A DNA stretch of 64,000 nucleotides from an uncultured Thermoguttaceae bacterium (GTDB taxonomy: Bacteria; Planctomycetota; Planctomycetia; Pirellulales; Thermoguttaceae), in NCBI GenBank assembly GCA_938042245.1, contig CALIRO010000050.1, positions 1 to 64,000 of the forward strand, written 5' to 3'. The notes beneath the pieces were generated by a model. The model was not told the origin of the DNA, did no database searches, and saw only the letters and a program-made list of their open reading frames with translations. Shown piece by piece: positions 27,096-36,975 of this stretch (the stretch's first letter is position 1; each line of letters starts with the position of its first letter). The translations under genes were made by a program, and so were the position numbers.

Positions 27096-28724
27096 ATGGC
27101 GAAGCGGTTCCGCTCAGTTTTTGGGTCAGGCGTTCGAGGGGGTTTGGCTGGTGTTTTCGGCCTGTTGGTTGTTGGCGGCCTGGTTGGGGCTTGGATCAGC
27201 GGAGGTCATGGCGATTGGAGCAGAGGGAAGCCAGGTGGATCGGCCCTTTTGGCCGCCGAGAAAACCAGTGCTGACCAACCAGCGCCTGCCGCTCCCTCAG
27301 AAAAGCCCTTGGCCACGGAGAACGCAGCGCCTGGCGTCCAAAAGGTTTTCCGGGCCGGGGCGGCGGCCAGCAACATCACCCCCTGGCTCGACGAAGGTAT
27401 TGTGGGCGGCTGGTCCGCCCCGCCTGCTACCTACATCCATGACGAACTTCACGCCCGGTGTCTCGTCCTGGACAATGGCCAGACCCGACTTGTGCTGGTC
27501 ATTGTGGATAATCTGGGGCTGGCCAGAGAAGTTTGCGATGCGGCCAAACGCCAAATCCGCCAGCATACCGGCATCCCCGAAGATCATGTCCTGATTGCTG
27601 CTACACATACCCATTCGTCCATCAGCGCCCGGCCTGCCAATGTTCTTAAGCCCCAAGAAGACCTTAGTCAATACTCCCAATTTTTGGTCCGCCGAATTTC
27701 CGACGGCGTGCGCCGGGCCATCGTGCACTTGGAACCAGCCCACATCGGCTGGGGAACCATTGATATACCGGAACATCTGAATAACCGCCGCTGGTTCATG
27801 AAACCGGAGAAAAAGCTCATCAATCCCTTCGGCGGCTTGGACAAAGTGCGAATGAACCCGCCGGCGGGCAGCCCTGATCTAGTCAAACCGGCAGGCCCGG
27901 TGGATCCGGAACTCTGTTTTTTGGCCGTCCGATCTGTGGAAGGTCGGCCCATCGCCTTGCTGGCCAATTATTCGCTCCATTATGTCGGCGGCGTGCCCAC
28001 CGGACACATCTCGGCCGACTATTTCGGCGTCTTTGCCGACCGGATTCAGCAGTTGTTAGGCGCCGACCGATTGGAGCCGCCTTTTGTCGGTATGCTCTCC
28101 AACGGCGCTAGCGGCGATGTGAACAACATCCCGTTCCAAAACCCTCGGCCTGCGAAAAAACCCTATGAGCAGATGCGTTATGTCGCTCATGACCTGGCCC
28201 AAAAAGTCTTCGAGGCGTATCAAAAGATCGCCTGGCAGGATTGGGTTCCGTTGGGCGCGCAGCAGACGGACCTTACCCTGGCCGTGCGAAAACCGACCCC
28301 GGAACAACTGGAGCGAGCCCGGGCCATCGTGGCCGGCGCCCCGCCGATCAAAGAACGCCCCCATGAAGAAATCTACGCCCGCCGGATCATCCAACTGCAT
28401 GAGGCGTCTGATACGGTCAATGTGCCTATTCAGGCAGTGCGGATCGGCCCAGTCGGCATCGGGGCCATCCCGTTTGAGGTCTTTGCCGAAATCGGCCTGG
28501 AACTGAAGCAGAAAAGCCCCTTTCGGCCTACTTTTACCATTTCGCACGCCAACGGCTCCTACGGCTATCTGCCCACCCCGGCCCAACACGCCCTGGGCGG
28601 CTACGAGACCTGGCTTGGCACATGCCGGGTCGAAGTGGAAGCCTCCAACAAAATCGTCCAGGCCATCCTGGAAATGTTCGGCAAACTGAAAGAAGCTACC
28701 CCGGCCGAATCGACGGGGCAATAA
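27096..28724 (+). CDS. Neutral/alkaline non-lysosomal ceramidase-like secreted protein
   Basis: A 542-residue protein. A signal peptide lies at about 15-35 (GLAGVFGLLVVGGLVGAWI). The body resembles the N-terminal domain of neutral ceramidase: AGAAASNITP, LHARCLVLDNGQTRLVLVIVD, IAATHTHSS with metal-ligand His residues, NYSLHYVGG and LSNGASGDVNN. Length is shorter than full eukaryotic or Pseudomonas ceramidases, as in many planctomycete paralogues, so the substrate may not be ceramide. The ATG at 27096 has GAGGAG upstream. Monocistronic; followed by a 590-bp repeat-rich gap. Confidence 0.85.
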   Translation: MAKRFRSVFGSGVRGGLAGVFGLLVVGGLVGAWISGGHGDWSRGKPGGSALLAAEKTSADQPAPAAPSEKPLATENAAPGVQKVFRAGAAASNITPWLDEGIVGGWSAPPATYIHDELHARCLVLDNGQTRLVLVIVDNLGLAREVCDAAKRQIRQHTGIPEDHVLIAATHTHSSISARPANVLKPQEDLSQYSQFLVRRISDGVRRAIVHLEPAHIGWGTIDIPEHLNNRRWFMKPEKKLINPFGGLDKVRMNPPAGSPDLVKPAGPVDPELCFLAVRSVEGRPIALLANYSLHYVGGVPTGHISADYFGVFADRIQQLLGADRLEPPFVGMLSNGASGDVNNIPFQNPRPAKKPYEQMRYVAHDLAQKVFEAYQKIAWQDWVPLGAQQTDLTLAVRKPTPEQLERARAIVAGAPPIKERPHEEIYARRIIQLHEASDTVNVPIQAVRIGPVGIGAIPFEVFAEIGLELKQKSPFRPTFTISHANGSYGYLPTPAQHALGGYETWLGTCRVEVEASNKIVQAILEMFGKLKEATPAESTGQ

Positions 28725-29317
28725 AAAATCCACCGCTTCCCCGCCAAATGGTACAACTTATCATTCCTACACAAGCAGGAATGCGGGCGCCCTTTGGTGT
28801 CATCCCCACGCAAACGCCACTCCAGGCATTCGATTGTCTTGCACGAAGCACACAAAGAACACCAAGGCCTTGGAATATTTCTCAAGCCCGCGCAACTGGC
28901 AGTTGGAATGTCATTCCCGCGCAAGCGGGAAACCAGGTCGGTTTGAGTCTGCTTCCTGCTTCATCCCCGCTTCCCTCTCCCGTCCGCGGGAGAGGGAAGC
29001 CGGGCGCAAGCCCGGCCGGGTGAGGGGAAATTCACGCCTCTTCCCGCCGCAAAAAAAAATCGCCTCTCCCCACTGCGGGAGAGGCCGTCCAACCGGTAGG
29101 TTGGCCGGGTGAGGGGAAATTCACGCCTCTGCCGGGGAAAAACGGAAGCCGAGAGGGATAAGTTTTCCCATACCGGGACCGCTCCGTTCGGCCCTGAGCC
29201 TAGCACTGCTGGGCAAGGCAGGAGTTCGCCCCGGATTTTTTTGGAACTAAAATAGAGAAAGGGGATTTTGACCGATCGTTGACTTTTTAGCAAGTTAGAG
29301 GGGCTGGTATCTGTCGT
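28725..29317. repeat. Gap packed with dispersed repeats
   Basis: No gene. It contains two copies of the small palindrome (28761-28783 and 28911-28937, inverted relative to most others) and a long composite from about 28968 to 29140 with CTCTCCC...GGGAGAGG arms. Within it GGGTGAGGGGAAATTCACGC, followed by CTCT, occurs twice (from about 29018 and 29109). The A-run near 29054 followed by CGCCTCTCCCC is the reverse of the 3.3- and 45-kb elements. Confidence 0.75.
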
Positions 29318-30322
29318 ATGAGTCGTCGCCTAGATTCGGAAACCACCCTGACGATAGTGATTCCTTGCTACAACGAGGAGGCGGTGCTGGAGGCGCTTGT
29401 GGATCGGCTCCGTGCGGCGGCGGACGGTTGGCCGTGTCGATGGGAGGTCTTGCTGGTCGACGACGGCTCCACCGATGGGACCTGGGCTAAAATCCAGCAG
29501 ATCCATCAGCAAGACAGCCGATGGCGAGGCCTCCGGCTTTCCAGGAATTTTGGCCACCAGTTGGCCCTTTGGACGGGACTTCAGCACGCCCAGGGGGATG
29601 TGGTTGCTGTTTTGGACGCCGACCTGCAGGACCCGCCGGAACTTTTGGCCGACTTTTTACAACACTGGCAAGCGGGTTGGGATGTGGTCTATGCGGTGCG
29701 GGCCAAACGGCAGGAAGGACTATTCAAACGATTAGCATACAAATGTTTCTATCGATTACTGGCCTACTTGGCCGAAACGCCCATCCCCTTGGATAGCGGC
29801 GACTTCTGCCTGATGGATCGCCGGGTGGTTCAGGCCATGCTCCAAACCCGTGAACAGGAACCGTTTGTGCGAGGTTTGCGGGCCTGGGTGGGTTTTCGGC
29901 AAAAAGGGGTTCCGTATGAGCGGCCTGCTCGGGCCGCCGGGGCGCCAAAATATACACTTTCCAAACTGGTGCGCCTTGGGCTAAGCGGCATTTTGAGTTT
30001 TTCCATCCGGCCGCTGCGGGTGGCCACTTGGTTCGGCTTGTTGGTCTCGCTGTTTTCCTTTTTGATTGGACTGTTCACGTTGATCCAGCGGATTTGGGCT
30101 GAGCAGTTCGCCCGAATTGGGTTAGGCCCCGTGCCTGGTTTTGCTACCATTGTGTGCGGCATTTTCTTTCTCGGCGGAGTGCAACTGGTGTGTTTGGGTA
30201 TTTTAGGCGAATATATCGGCCGGATTTATGAAAACGTCAAAGGTCGCCCCCATACGGTGATTGCCGAAACCCTTGGCCTAGCCGAACAACCCCATTCAAG
30301 CGGACCTATTCCCTCTTCCTAA
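29318..30322 (+). CDS. Family 2 glycosyltransferase with two C-terminal TM helices (GtrB/DPM1-like)
   Basis: A 334-residue membrane glycosyltransferase. The GT-A domain shows TIVIPCYNEEAVLEALVDRL, LLVDDGSTDGTW and VVAVLDADLQDPPELL (DxD-type metal site), ending in SGDFCLMDRRVV. Two hydrophobic helices follow (about 230-257 and 270-300), then IGRIYENVKGRPH, as in undecaprenyl-phosphate glucosyl- or arabinose-transferases and dolichol-phosphate mannose synthases. It likely loads a sugar onto a polyprenyl phosphate at the inner membrane. The next gene, an FAD oxidoreductase, begins about 80 bp downstream on the same strand and may be co-transcribed. Confidence 0.9.
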   Translation: MSRRLDSETTLTIVIPCYNEEAVLEALVDRLRAAADGWPCRWEVLLVDDGSTDGTWAKIQQIHQQDSRWRGLRLSRNFGHQLALWTGLQHAQGDVVAVLDADLQDPPELLADFLQHWQAGWDVVYAVRAKRQEGLFKRLAYKCFYRLLAYLAETPIPLDSGDFCLMDRRVVQAMLQTREQEPFVRGLRAWVGFRQKGVPYERPARAAGAPKYTLSKLVRLGLSGILSFSIRPLRVATWFGLLVSLFSFLIGLFTLIQRIWAEQFARIGLGPVPGFATIVCGIFFLGGVQLVCLGILGEYIGRIYENVKGRPHTVIAETLGLAEQPHSSGPIPSS

Positions 30323-30399
30323 CGCCTCTTCTGCTAATGAGAAAAGGCGGTCAAGGAGCAGGCAGCAGCCGAAAGTTTTTCTGCTTTGGCAGGGATTGG

Positions 30400-31767
30400 A
30401 TGATGCACGTGATCATTCTGGGCGCCGGTGCGACCGGCTTAGCAGCGGCGTATCTTTTGCGTCGAGCTGGGGTGCAAGTGACTTTGCTGGAATCGGCCCC
30501 GAAGCCGGGCGGACTTTTGGCCACCTTCTCCCTCGGCCAAGGCGATCCCGTAGAATACTATTATCACCACTGTTTCACGCATGATGTCGAGCTGCATTGG
30601 CTCCTGGGGGAACTGGGGCTGAAGGATCGGCTGGTGTATCGGCCGACGACGATGGCCGTCTATCGGCAGGGACGGTTTTGGCCTTTCAATGGGCCCAGGG
30701 ATGTGCTTCGATTTGGTGCGCTTGGGCTTTGGGATCGGCTCCGTCTAGGGCTGAGCGGTTGGTTGCTCAGCCGATTTGCTTCTTATACCCGTCAGGAGGA
30801 TGTGTCGGCTTTGGCATGGTTTCGGCGGTGGGCGGGGCCGAAGGCAACCGAGGCCGTTTGGCAGCCATTGCTTCAGGGCAAGTTCGGCACTTCGGCCGAA
30901 CGGGTTTCGCTGGCTTGGATGGCAGGCCGACTCCGCCAACGGACCCATTCCCGGCGCACGGGGCAGGAGCAGCTTGGCTACTTGCGGGGCAGTTTACAGG
31001 TATTGGTAGATCGGCTGGTAGAGGAGTTAGCGGCGCAACAAGTGAACTGCCATTGGAAATGCCCGGTCGAGACTCTGCTGATCGAAGAGGGTCGGGTCGT
31101 AGGCGTTCGGGCGGGCGGTCGGGAGTTTCGTGCCGATGCAGTGGCCGCTACCATGGGGACGCCCATTTTGGCCGAGCTAGTTCGGCCGCTTTCGACCGAG
31201 TATGCCCGACAGTTGGATACCATAGAATATGTAGCGGCCATGTGTTTGGTGTTAAGCCTTCGTCGGGCATTGACAGGCGTATATTGGACGAATGTAACCG
31301 ACTCTGGGTACGATTTTGTCGGCCTGGTGGAACACACCCAGTTTGTACCGCCTGAGTGGTACGGGGGCCGACATGTGATGTATCTGAGCCGGTATGTGCT
31401 ACCGGAAGACCCGCTCTGGCAGCTTTCGGACCAGCAGGTGCAGGAGCGTTGGCTGGAGCAATTGGAGCGGTTGATCGGTCGGCCGGTTCGCACGGAGATA
31501 GAGGGGGCATGGGTTTTCCGAGCCAGGTATGCCGCTTCGCTTCCTGATCTGGGGTTCTCCCGAAGTATCCCGGCGATGCGGAGTCCGATTCCAGGTCTTT
31601 TTGTAGCCGGTATGGTGCATATTTACCCGGACGAACGGAGCGTGAATAATTGTATTCGGGTCGCCGCAGAACTAGTCCGCACCATGGGCTTTGCGGAAAT
31701 TGCCAACCAAGTCCCTCGAGGCCCAGGCCTGGCAGGCCGATACGGCAGAATAGAGAAAACGCATTAG
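30400..31767 (+). CDS. NAD(P)/FAD-dependent oxidoreductase (amine-oxidase / protoporphyrinogen-oxidase-like)
   Basis: A 455-residue flavoprotein. It begins with a Rossmann FAD site, HVIILGAGATGLAAAYLL, then LLESAPKPGGL, and ends with a second FAD-contacting segment, GLFVAGMVHIYPDERSVNNC. The overall layout matches the NAD(P)-binding_8/amino-oxidase family, which includes desaturase-like and UDP-galactopyranose-mutase-like enzymes. ATGATG at 30400 is chosen because the fold begins right after it; an ATG at 30337 would add 21 unrelated residues. Adjacency to the GT2 gene suggests envelope-sugar or lipid metabolism, but the reaction is not determined. Confidence 0.82.
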   Translation: MMHVIILGAGATGLAAAYLLRRAGVQVTLLESAPKPGGLLATFSLGQGDPVEYYYHHCFTHDVELHWLLGELGLKDRLVYRPTTMAVYRQGRFWPFNGPRDVLRFGALGLWDRLRLGLSGWLLSRFASYTRQEDVSALAWFRRWAGPKATEAVWQPLLQGKFGTSAERVSLAWMAGRLRQRTHSRRTGQEQLGYLRGSLQVLVDRLVEELAAQQVNCHWKCPVETLLIEEGRVVGVRAGGREFRADAVAATMGTPILAELVRPLSTEYARQLDTIEYVAAMCLVLSLRRALTGVYWTNVTDSGYDFVGLVEHTQFVPPEWYGGRHVMYLSRYVLPEDPLWQLSDQQVQERWLEQLERLIGRPVRTEIEGAWVFRARYAASLPDLGFSRSIPAMRSPIPGLFVAGMVHIYPDERSVNNCIRVAAELVRTMGFAEIANQVPRGPGLAGRYGRIEKTH

Positions 31768-32156
31768 TAACATTTCAGCCAAACGAAGAAGCACTTGGTG
31801 GATCCGAGGAAAGCCTTTGGGTCTGCCAGCCGCGCAAGCGGTAGTCCAGGCTGCCTTGGGTCTTCCCCTTATTGTTGCTGGATCCCTGCTTTCGTGGAGA
31901 TGATCTTGGAGGATCCCCCTCCCCCTAACCCTCTCCAGGAATAGAGAGAGGGGAGTTGGCCTCTCAGCCCAACTCTCGCCCACGGTGGGGCGAGGGGAGG
32001 ATTCCCTTGCCCGGCCAGCTTTGCGTGCCACCCTGTCCCAGGAAAAGGGAAAGAACAGGTATTTGGCTGGATTCCTGCTTTCCCAGGAATGACAATGGAA
32101 TATTCCCCTGACAAAGGCAGGAGAGAATTTTACCGGGCGGAAGGCTTACCCGTTGG
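31768..32156. repeat. Convergent gap with dispersed repeats
   Basis: No gene. It separates convergent genes and contains two small-palindrome copies (31878-31903 diverged, 32067-32094 good) and a CTCTCC/GGAGAGG composite at about 31911-32013. Confidence 0.7.
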
Positions 32157-33527
32157 TTAGGCTTCCAGTTTCCAGGGGGGGCGCATGGGGCGATCCAGCA
32201 GGCGATTGGCCTCCTGGTCGTTGAGGAATGCCTCGGCCACCGGATCGTACCGCAAAGGCCGTTCCAGCAAGATGGCAATCTGCTGCAACCAGCAGAGGGC
32301 GTCAGACCGAACGGCAATATCAATCGGCGCTGCTGGTTTCGTGAGGCCCTTTATGGCGTCGAGGAAATTGGCATGGTGGTTCCGGCTCTCAAATAGGTGA
32401 ACGTCATGGGGGCCGAGTTTTACTTTCAAAAGCGTCTTTGGCTCGGCGTCCAATTTCTGCCGATCCACATGAATCCAGCCTTCCGTACCGATAAACAAGA
32501 TACCATGTCCATAGCCAGCTACTTGTTGTGGATGCTTCTTGGCTGTATGGTCGTCCATGTGGACTAGCAGCACGCCGTTGGCGTAGCGGTTTTCCACCTG
32601 CCAACAGGTGGCCGCATCGGTCAACATGTCTTTGGGGAAAATGCCTTTACCCTGCACCTCTACTGGGCCGCTCAGTTCCGTGCCGTTGCCCCATTGGGCG
32701 ATGTCCAAATGATGGACGCCCCAATTGCCGATCATACCCATACAATAGTCCAGAATACTGTACCAAACGCTCCAGCCCTCTTTTTCGGTCCAAGGTCGGC
32801 ATCGCTGGTAACAATAGGGTGCTTCCGGGGCCGGGCCAAGCCACATGTCGTAATCCAGTTCCTTCGGCACCGGCTCGGTAGGTTGCTTGGGACAGGTCCA
32901 ACTGGGCGGCACACCGACGAGAATGGTCTTCAACTGCCCAATCTTGCCGCTTCGCACCAGCTCACAGGCAAATCGAAACTTTCCGTCGGAGCGTTGCTGC
33001 GTGCCAAACTGGAAAACCACGCCAGTTTGTTTGACGACTTTTCGGAGTACCTGGGCGGCGCGGAAACTCCAGCCGATCGGCTTTTCACAATAGATGTGTT
33101 TGCCCCGGCGGGCCGCCTCCGCAGCAAGAATCGGGTGCCAATGGTCCGGAGTGGTGATCTGAATGGCATCGATGTCCTTTCGTTCCAATAACTCTCGGAA
33201 GTCTTTATAAGCCGCGCAGTCCTGATTCCCGTAGAATTCATCCACCGCCTGCTTGGCCCGCTGACGTTGGGTCTGGTGCACATCGCAGACGGCAAGGACC
33301 TGCACCTCCGGATTACCGCGGAAAGTGCGCATGTTGCCCATGCCCTGAATGCCCATACCGATACAGCCCAGCCCAATCCGGTTGGAAGGAGCTGGTCGGT
33401 CGGCCAGCCCCAGAGCCGAACCTGGGATCAGCATAGGCAGCCCCCCCAGGGCGCTAAGAGCCGCCGATTGCCGCACAAATTCCCGCCGACTCGCCTTACG
33501 CCCCAAACGTTTCCCGGTCGAATCCAT
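32157..33527 (-). CDS. Gfo/Idh/MocA family oxidoreductase with Tat signal
   Basis: A 456-residue NAD(P)-dependent dehydrogenase-like protein. The N-terminus has the twin-arginine motif SRREFVRQS followed by a hydrophobic stretch, indicating folded export. The Rossmann part shows IGLGCIGMGIQGMGNM, VCDVH and the family EKP in HIYCEKPIG. The C-terminal substrate domain contains WGVHHLDIAQWG. This exported subfamily is strongly expanded in planctomycetes, and members act on sugars or cyclitols; the substrate is unknown. The ATG at 33527 is chosen for AAGGAG eight bases upstream, against an ATG at 33548 that would put the ribosome site inside the gene. Confidence 0.9.
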   Translation of the reverse strand: MDSTGKRLGRKASRREFVRQSAALSALGGLPMLIPGSALGLADRPAPSNRIGLGCIGMGIQGMGNMRTFRGNPEVQVLAVCDVHQTQRQRAKQAVDEFYGNQDCAAYKDFRELLERKDIDAIQITTPDHWHPILAAEAARRGKHIYCEKPIGWSFRAAQVLRKVVKQTGVVFQFGTQQRSDGKFRFACELVRSGKIGQLKTILVGVPPSWTCPKQPTEPVPKELDYDMWLGPAPEAPYCYQRCRPWTEKEGWSVWYSILDYCMGMIGNWGVHHLDIAQWGNGTELSGPVEVQGKGIFPKDMLTDAATCWQVENRYANGVLLVHMDDHTAKKHPQQVAGYGHGILFIGTEGWIHVDRQKLDAEPKTLLKVKLGPHDVHLFESRNHHANFLDAIKGLTKPAAPIDIAVRSDALCWLQQIAILLERPLRYDPVAEAFLNDQEANRLLDRPMRPPWKLEA

Positions 33528-34343
33528 AGGAGATCTCCTTGCCAACAAAGAGAAGGAACGAACCCCAGAGGTAAAAACTGAAACACTCGTTCAACACTTT
33601 CTCAGGAGGGGGGAAATTGGATGGCGACTTTGTTAGGCTGGCCGTTCAAACCTGAGTAACCATTCCGCCGAACGGACACAGGGGGTTATTCTGGACCAGC
33701 AGGGGACCCGAGCTGCTCAGCGCCGCCCAAGCGGCGGTCTAGGAGTTGCAGCAACCCAGGGTTTTTGTGTCCGGGAGTCGCCCGCCCCTTTTCTACGGCG
33801 GACAAGAAAGTAACTCCATCGGAACCTGGATCGGTGCTTTCGCTCTCGAGGAGAGGCTACAGCTCTCCATTCGGCTGAAGGATTACAAACCCGAATGGAT
33901 GGGGAAACGCATACGGGCTGCCTCTTATTTTGCCCAGGAACGAAGCGAAATAGAAGAGGGAGGCGGGGGGACCGAACCACCGGAAAAAAGGGAGGGTGAA
34001 GATGTATGGGAGAGACGATGCTTTTGTACTCGGATGCGAATGGGGCTCGGGAGTGTGGAACATTTTTACATCGTCCGCCTTTGGACCCACCCTCCTAGGA
34101 GGCGGTGAGAAGAGAAAGGAACGGATATCCTGGAATGAATCGGACGGATCTTCGAATTGGCTACCCCTCGACCCACCTCAACCCACAAAGCTTGATGTAA
34201 AAAGGGAGGGTTTGGGATTCCTTCAAAGAACCCCATACCAGAACTAGAGTCCAAAGGCCGAAGTTTCGGTAAGGCAGACAGAACAAGATTGACCCTCTGG
34301 GATGGCAGCGGCGGCATCTCCGAGAGGACCAAATAATCGTAAC
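33528..34343. other. 800-bp gene-free region
   Basis: No frame here shows family likeness or a good ribosome site. The stretch holds upstream sequence for the minus-strand Gfo/Idh gene and lies 3' of the tRNA-Phe gene. I see no repeat family member. Confidence 0.5.
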
Positions 34344-34416
34344 TGGACAGGGGCGGGATCGAACCGCCGACACCTGGATTTTCAGTCCAGTGCTCTACCA
34401 ACTGAGCTACCTGTCC
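34344..34416 (-). tRNA. tRNA-Phe (GAA)
   Basis: A 73-nt cloverleaf on the minus strand. The acceptor stem GGACAGG pairs with CCTGTCC plus discriminator A. The D-arm contains GCTCAGTTGGTAGAGC. The anticodon stem CTGGA/TCCAG encloses the loop CTGAAAA with anticodon GAA (plus-strand 34381-34383). The T-arm contains GGTTCGATCC. CCA is not encoded. Confidence 0.97.
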
Positions 34417-34766
34417 GGAGTTTGAAGGCTGTAAGCCAAAGGGAAACCAAACCTTGGCTGGGCCGGGACGGTAACTTCCCTAGAAAGTAGTCAGAACAAT
34501 TTCTATTTTATTCTTCCAACCGGCTTTGTCAAAGAGGGGCACCAGAGTGGGATTTTCCTTGGGTAGTTTAGGTGGATTAAAAAATCTAAGTAAATTAGGC
34601 AAAATTGGATTTGCCTCAAAGATACAGATTACCCATATTGATTATTTTATCTATTTTATCATTCGAAAAGAAGTTCCTCTGGTCACGAAGCGAAGATTTC
34701 GGTAAAGACGTGCTAATAACCCTGTTAGGAGAAGTAGGTAGGCAGAATTGGGAGATTTTTCCCCCG
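34417..34766. other. 350-bp region between tRNA-Phe and the TolC-like gene
   Basis: AT-rich, with no clear gene. A frame starting at a TTG (34605) runs into the downstream gene but has no ribosome site. The stretch should hold both the tRNA promoter (minus) and the promoter of the 34767 gene (plus); neither could be fixed. Confidence 0.45.
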
Positions 34767-36227
34767 ATGGGTTGGCCGTCAGGTTGGCAGTGGAGAGGAC
34801 TCTCAAAACTCCCCTCCATTTGGGGTATTTGGGGGAGTGGGATATTGCTGATTGTAGGTCTGGGTTGTGCAGGCCGGGTTTTAAAGTCTCCGCCGGAAGA
34901 GCCGCTGTTTGGGCCGGGGGTAATGAAATTGTCGGAGGCCCAGCAGAGCGAAGGAAGACCAACCCAGCCCATCCGCGCAGAGATTGCCGACGCAGAAGTG
35001 CTCTCTCAGGCCACTCCGCCCAAAAACCTGCTCCGCGCCGGAGCAGCCGAAAGCCAAAAAGCTGAGCGGTATTATGTGTTGAGAGCTGAGCAATGTCAGG
35101 CGTTGGCAGCGGCTCATGCGGTCTGGGGGAATATTTTGGACGAAGAGAGCGAGTTGGCCGCTGCGCTAGTAGGGCTGGGCCGGACACAGCGAGCACGATC
35201 GGCTGCGTTACAGAGCGATTTGTTACGGTATGCTGCTTTGGCCGAACGCAATCGAGCCGCCGCTGACGCCTTGGAATTATTTTATCGGCTGGCCGAAGCG
35301 GAGGCCCATTGGGACCTGTGCCAAGCGGCGCTGCAATTTATCGACAAGGGCTACCAGGACCATCTTCCTTCGGCAAGCTCGGAGGTTGATAGCTCCACAT
35401 CCTCCGGATCGACCTCCGCCGGAGAAGTTAAACAGACCCCCAAAGCCAGCCACTCGGATCAGGCGATCCGTGCCGATTCCGAATCCTGGCAGCATCGTCG
35501 CCGATGGCAGAAGCGGTTGAAAGAACTAGGCCAACAAATCGAATATCTCAACAGTCAACTGCGTCCGATCCTAGGAGGGCAGTTGGGCGACTGTCGGCGG
35601 ATATGGCCCTTGGTCAGCCTTCAGGTCCAACCAGAACCATTGGATGTCGAAAAGGCGGTACAGCAAGGCTTAGACCAACGAGCCGAACTGCGGGCCCTGC
35701 GTCGGCTGCTGCGGGAGATCGATGCCAATGATTTACGAGCGGTGCGCCAGGCCTTGGAACAATGGCATCCAGGCTTGGGGGCCACGCCCTCCCGGTTTCC
35801 TGCCATCGCCCAATGGCTAGGCACGGCACCCCAACATATCGAAGCGGCTGTCCGAGAAGAGCAAATTCGCTTTCTCCTTGCCCGCCGGGAAAAAGAGGTG
35901 GAAGAACAGATTCGGCAGAAGGCCCGACAGGTGGAAGTTGCTTTGGCCGAGATAGCCCAAGCACAGCAGGCATATCGGGCATCGGAGCAGTCCAGAGGCC
36001 CAAAAGCCTTGGCCGCTCCTCCACCGAAAGTAGGCGATGCCAAACAGGAACCCTCCCCCGGCCAAATGGCCGCCCAATTAGCCTTCTATGAGGCGCAGGT
36101 TGCCCTCTTGAGTCGGGTGGTCGCCTGGAAAATTGCCGAGGTTCGGTTGAAAGAAGCGATGGGGATCTTGGCCCGGCAGACCGGCTATCCGTTGCCGGAA
36201 GACGCTTGGCAAGGAATGCCACTGTAA
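34767..36227 (+). CDS. Coiled-coil-rich exported protein, TolC-like (weak)
   Basis: A 486-residue protein. A hydrophobic segment (GIWGSGILLIVGLGCAG, about 18-34) suggests a signal or lipoprotein signal. Most of the rest is Ala/Glu/Gln/Arg-rich predicted coiled coil, with RNRAAADALELFYRLAEAEA near 155-175 that resembles helical parts of TolC-type outer-membrane efflux proteins. A Ser-rich linker breaks the coil near 210-245. No pump genes are adjacent. I chose the ATG at 34767 because a GGGAGA lies upstream and the signal follows directly; a TTG at 34605 would add 54 residues. TolC assignment is tentative. Confidence 0.6.
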   Translation: MGWPSGWQWRGLSKLPSIWGIWGSGILLIVGLGCAGRVLKSPPEEPLFGPGVMKLSEAQQSEGRPTQPIRAEIADAEVLSQATPPKNLLRAGAAESQKAERYYVLRAEQCQALAAAHAVWGNILDEESELAAALVGLGRTQRARSAALQSDLLRYAALAERNRAAADALELFYRLAEAEAHWDLCQAALQFIDKGYQDHLPSASSEVDSSTSSGSTSAGEVKQTPKASHSDQAIRADSESWQHRRRWQKRLKELGQQIEYLNSQLRPILGGQLGDCRRIWPLVSLQVQPEPLDVEKAVQQGLDQRAELRALRRLLREIDANDLRAVRQALEQWHPGLGATPSRFPAIAQWLGTAPQHIEAAVREEQIRFLLARREKEVEEQIRQKARQVEVALAEIAQAQQAYRASEQSRGPKALAAPPPKVGDAKQEPSPGQMAAQLAFYEAQVALLSRVVAWKIAEVRLKEAMGILARQTGYPLPEDAWQGMPL

Positions 36228-36480
36228 TTAATCTGCCAACGTGGGTGCTCAGCCCAAAAGGCCGAAGACCTGCTTTGTTTTAATCCTCTTTCACCAGCCG
36301 GATTATCGGAAGTGCCTAAAACGGGCAGTACTAAGAGGCGTTAAACCATCAAAAAGTGTATCGAGCCTCTGTAGGTGGCGAATAGCGCGCGCAAAGGTGG
36401 GTTTGTTAGCGCCTGTCAGTGGGAACCCTACCGGGCCAGAGGGATTGGATTGGCGGGTTGCCAGGGGAAACCCGAAGTTG

Positions 36481-36975
36481 CTACCGGAAGGGCCGAGGCG
36501 GGCTAGGCATCCATTGAGCACTGGGGCCTGGTTTGCCATTGGGAGGGCCAGGCGGAACCGGAGGGGCTTCCACCGGCGTGGCTTTCTCCTGCAGACTTTC
36601 GCCTATGCGAGGATACGCAAAATAGGCCAACGGTTCGTGCGGTTGGGCATGCCAAGGATATTCAAAATAGTGCCGATAGTTATAGGGCTGCCGGTAATAG
36701 TAACCATGGAAGGCGGGATAGCGATGGATGTCTCGCGCATTGCCCGGATAACAGCCGAAGCGAGGTTGGTAACAAGTTTGCGGCATAGGACCAAACCAAT
36801 CCCAAGCCAATCGGCGTACAGGCTTGTTCCCCCCTCGTAGGGTATAAGCCACATCTCCTAAAGAACAACTTTCACAAGTTCCTTGAATGGGTTGAACTTC
36901 AGGAGGGCTGGGAGTCAGGCTCGGGTCGGCTGTCTGCCCTACCATTATTAGGACGCTAAGCACCAGCACATTCAT
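36481..36975 (-). CDS. Small secreted Tyr/Pro-rich protein
   Basis: A 164-residue protein. A short signal peptide (MNVLVLSVLIMVGQTA) is followed by a mature part rich in Tyr, His and Pro (HRYPAFHGYYYRQPYNYRHY, about 83-102) with a few Cys residues, ending in a Pro-rich tail. I recall similar small secreted proteins only from Pirellulales-type genomes; no function is known to me. The ATG at 36975 follows AAAGAAAGGCGG. An ATG at 37017 would put 14 charged residues before the signal and is less likely. Confidence 0.7.
   Translation of the reverse strand: MNVLVLSVLIMVGQTADPSLTPSPPEVQPIQGTCESCSLGDVAYTLRGGNKPVRRLAWDWFGPMPQTCYQPRFGCYPGNARDIHRYPAFHGYYYRQPYNYRHYFEYPWHAQPHEPLAYFAYPRIGESLQEKATPVEAPPVPPGPPNGKPGPSAQWMPSPPRPFR

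Noticed and set aside
30597-31355. 252-codon plus-strand frame inside the FAD oxidoreductase gene
   Set aside because: Shadow frame with low-complexity Gly/Arg content. The other frame carries FAD motifs at both ends.
36241-36840. 199-codon plus-strand frame opposite the Tyr-rich secreted protein
   Set aside because: The minus frame has a signal peptide, a ribosome site and a composition I recognise from planctomycete secreted proteins. The plus frame has none.
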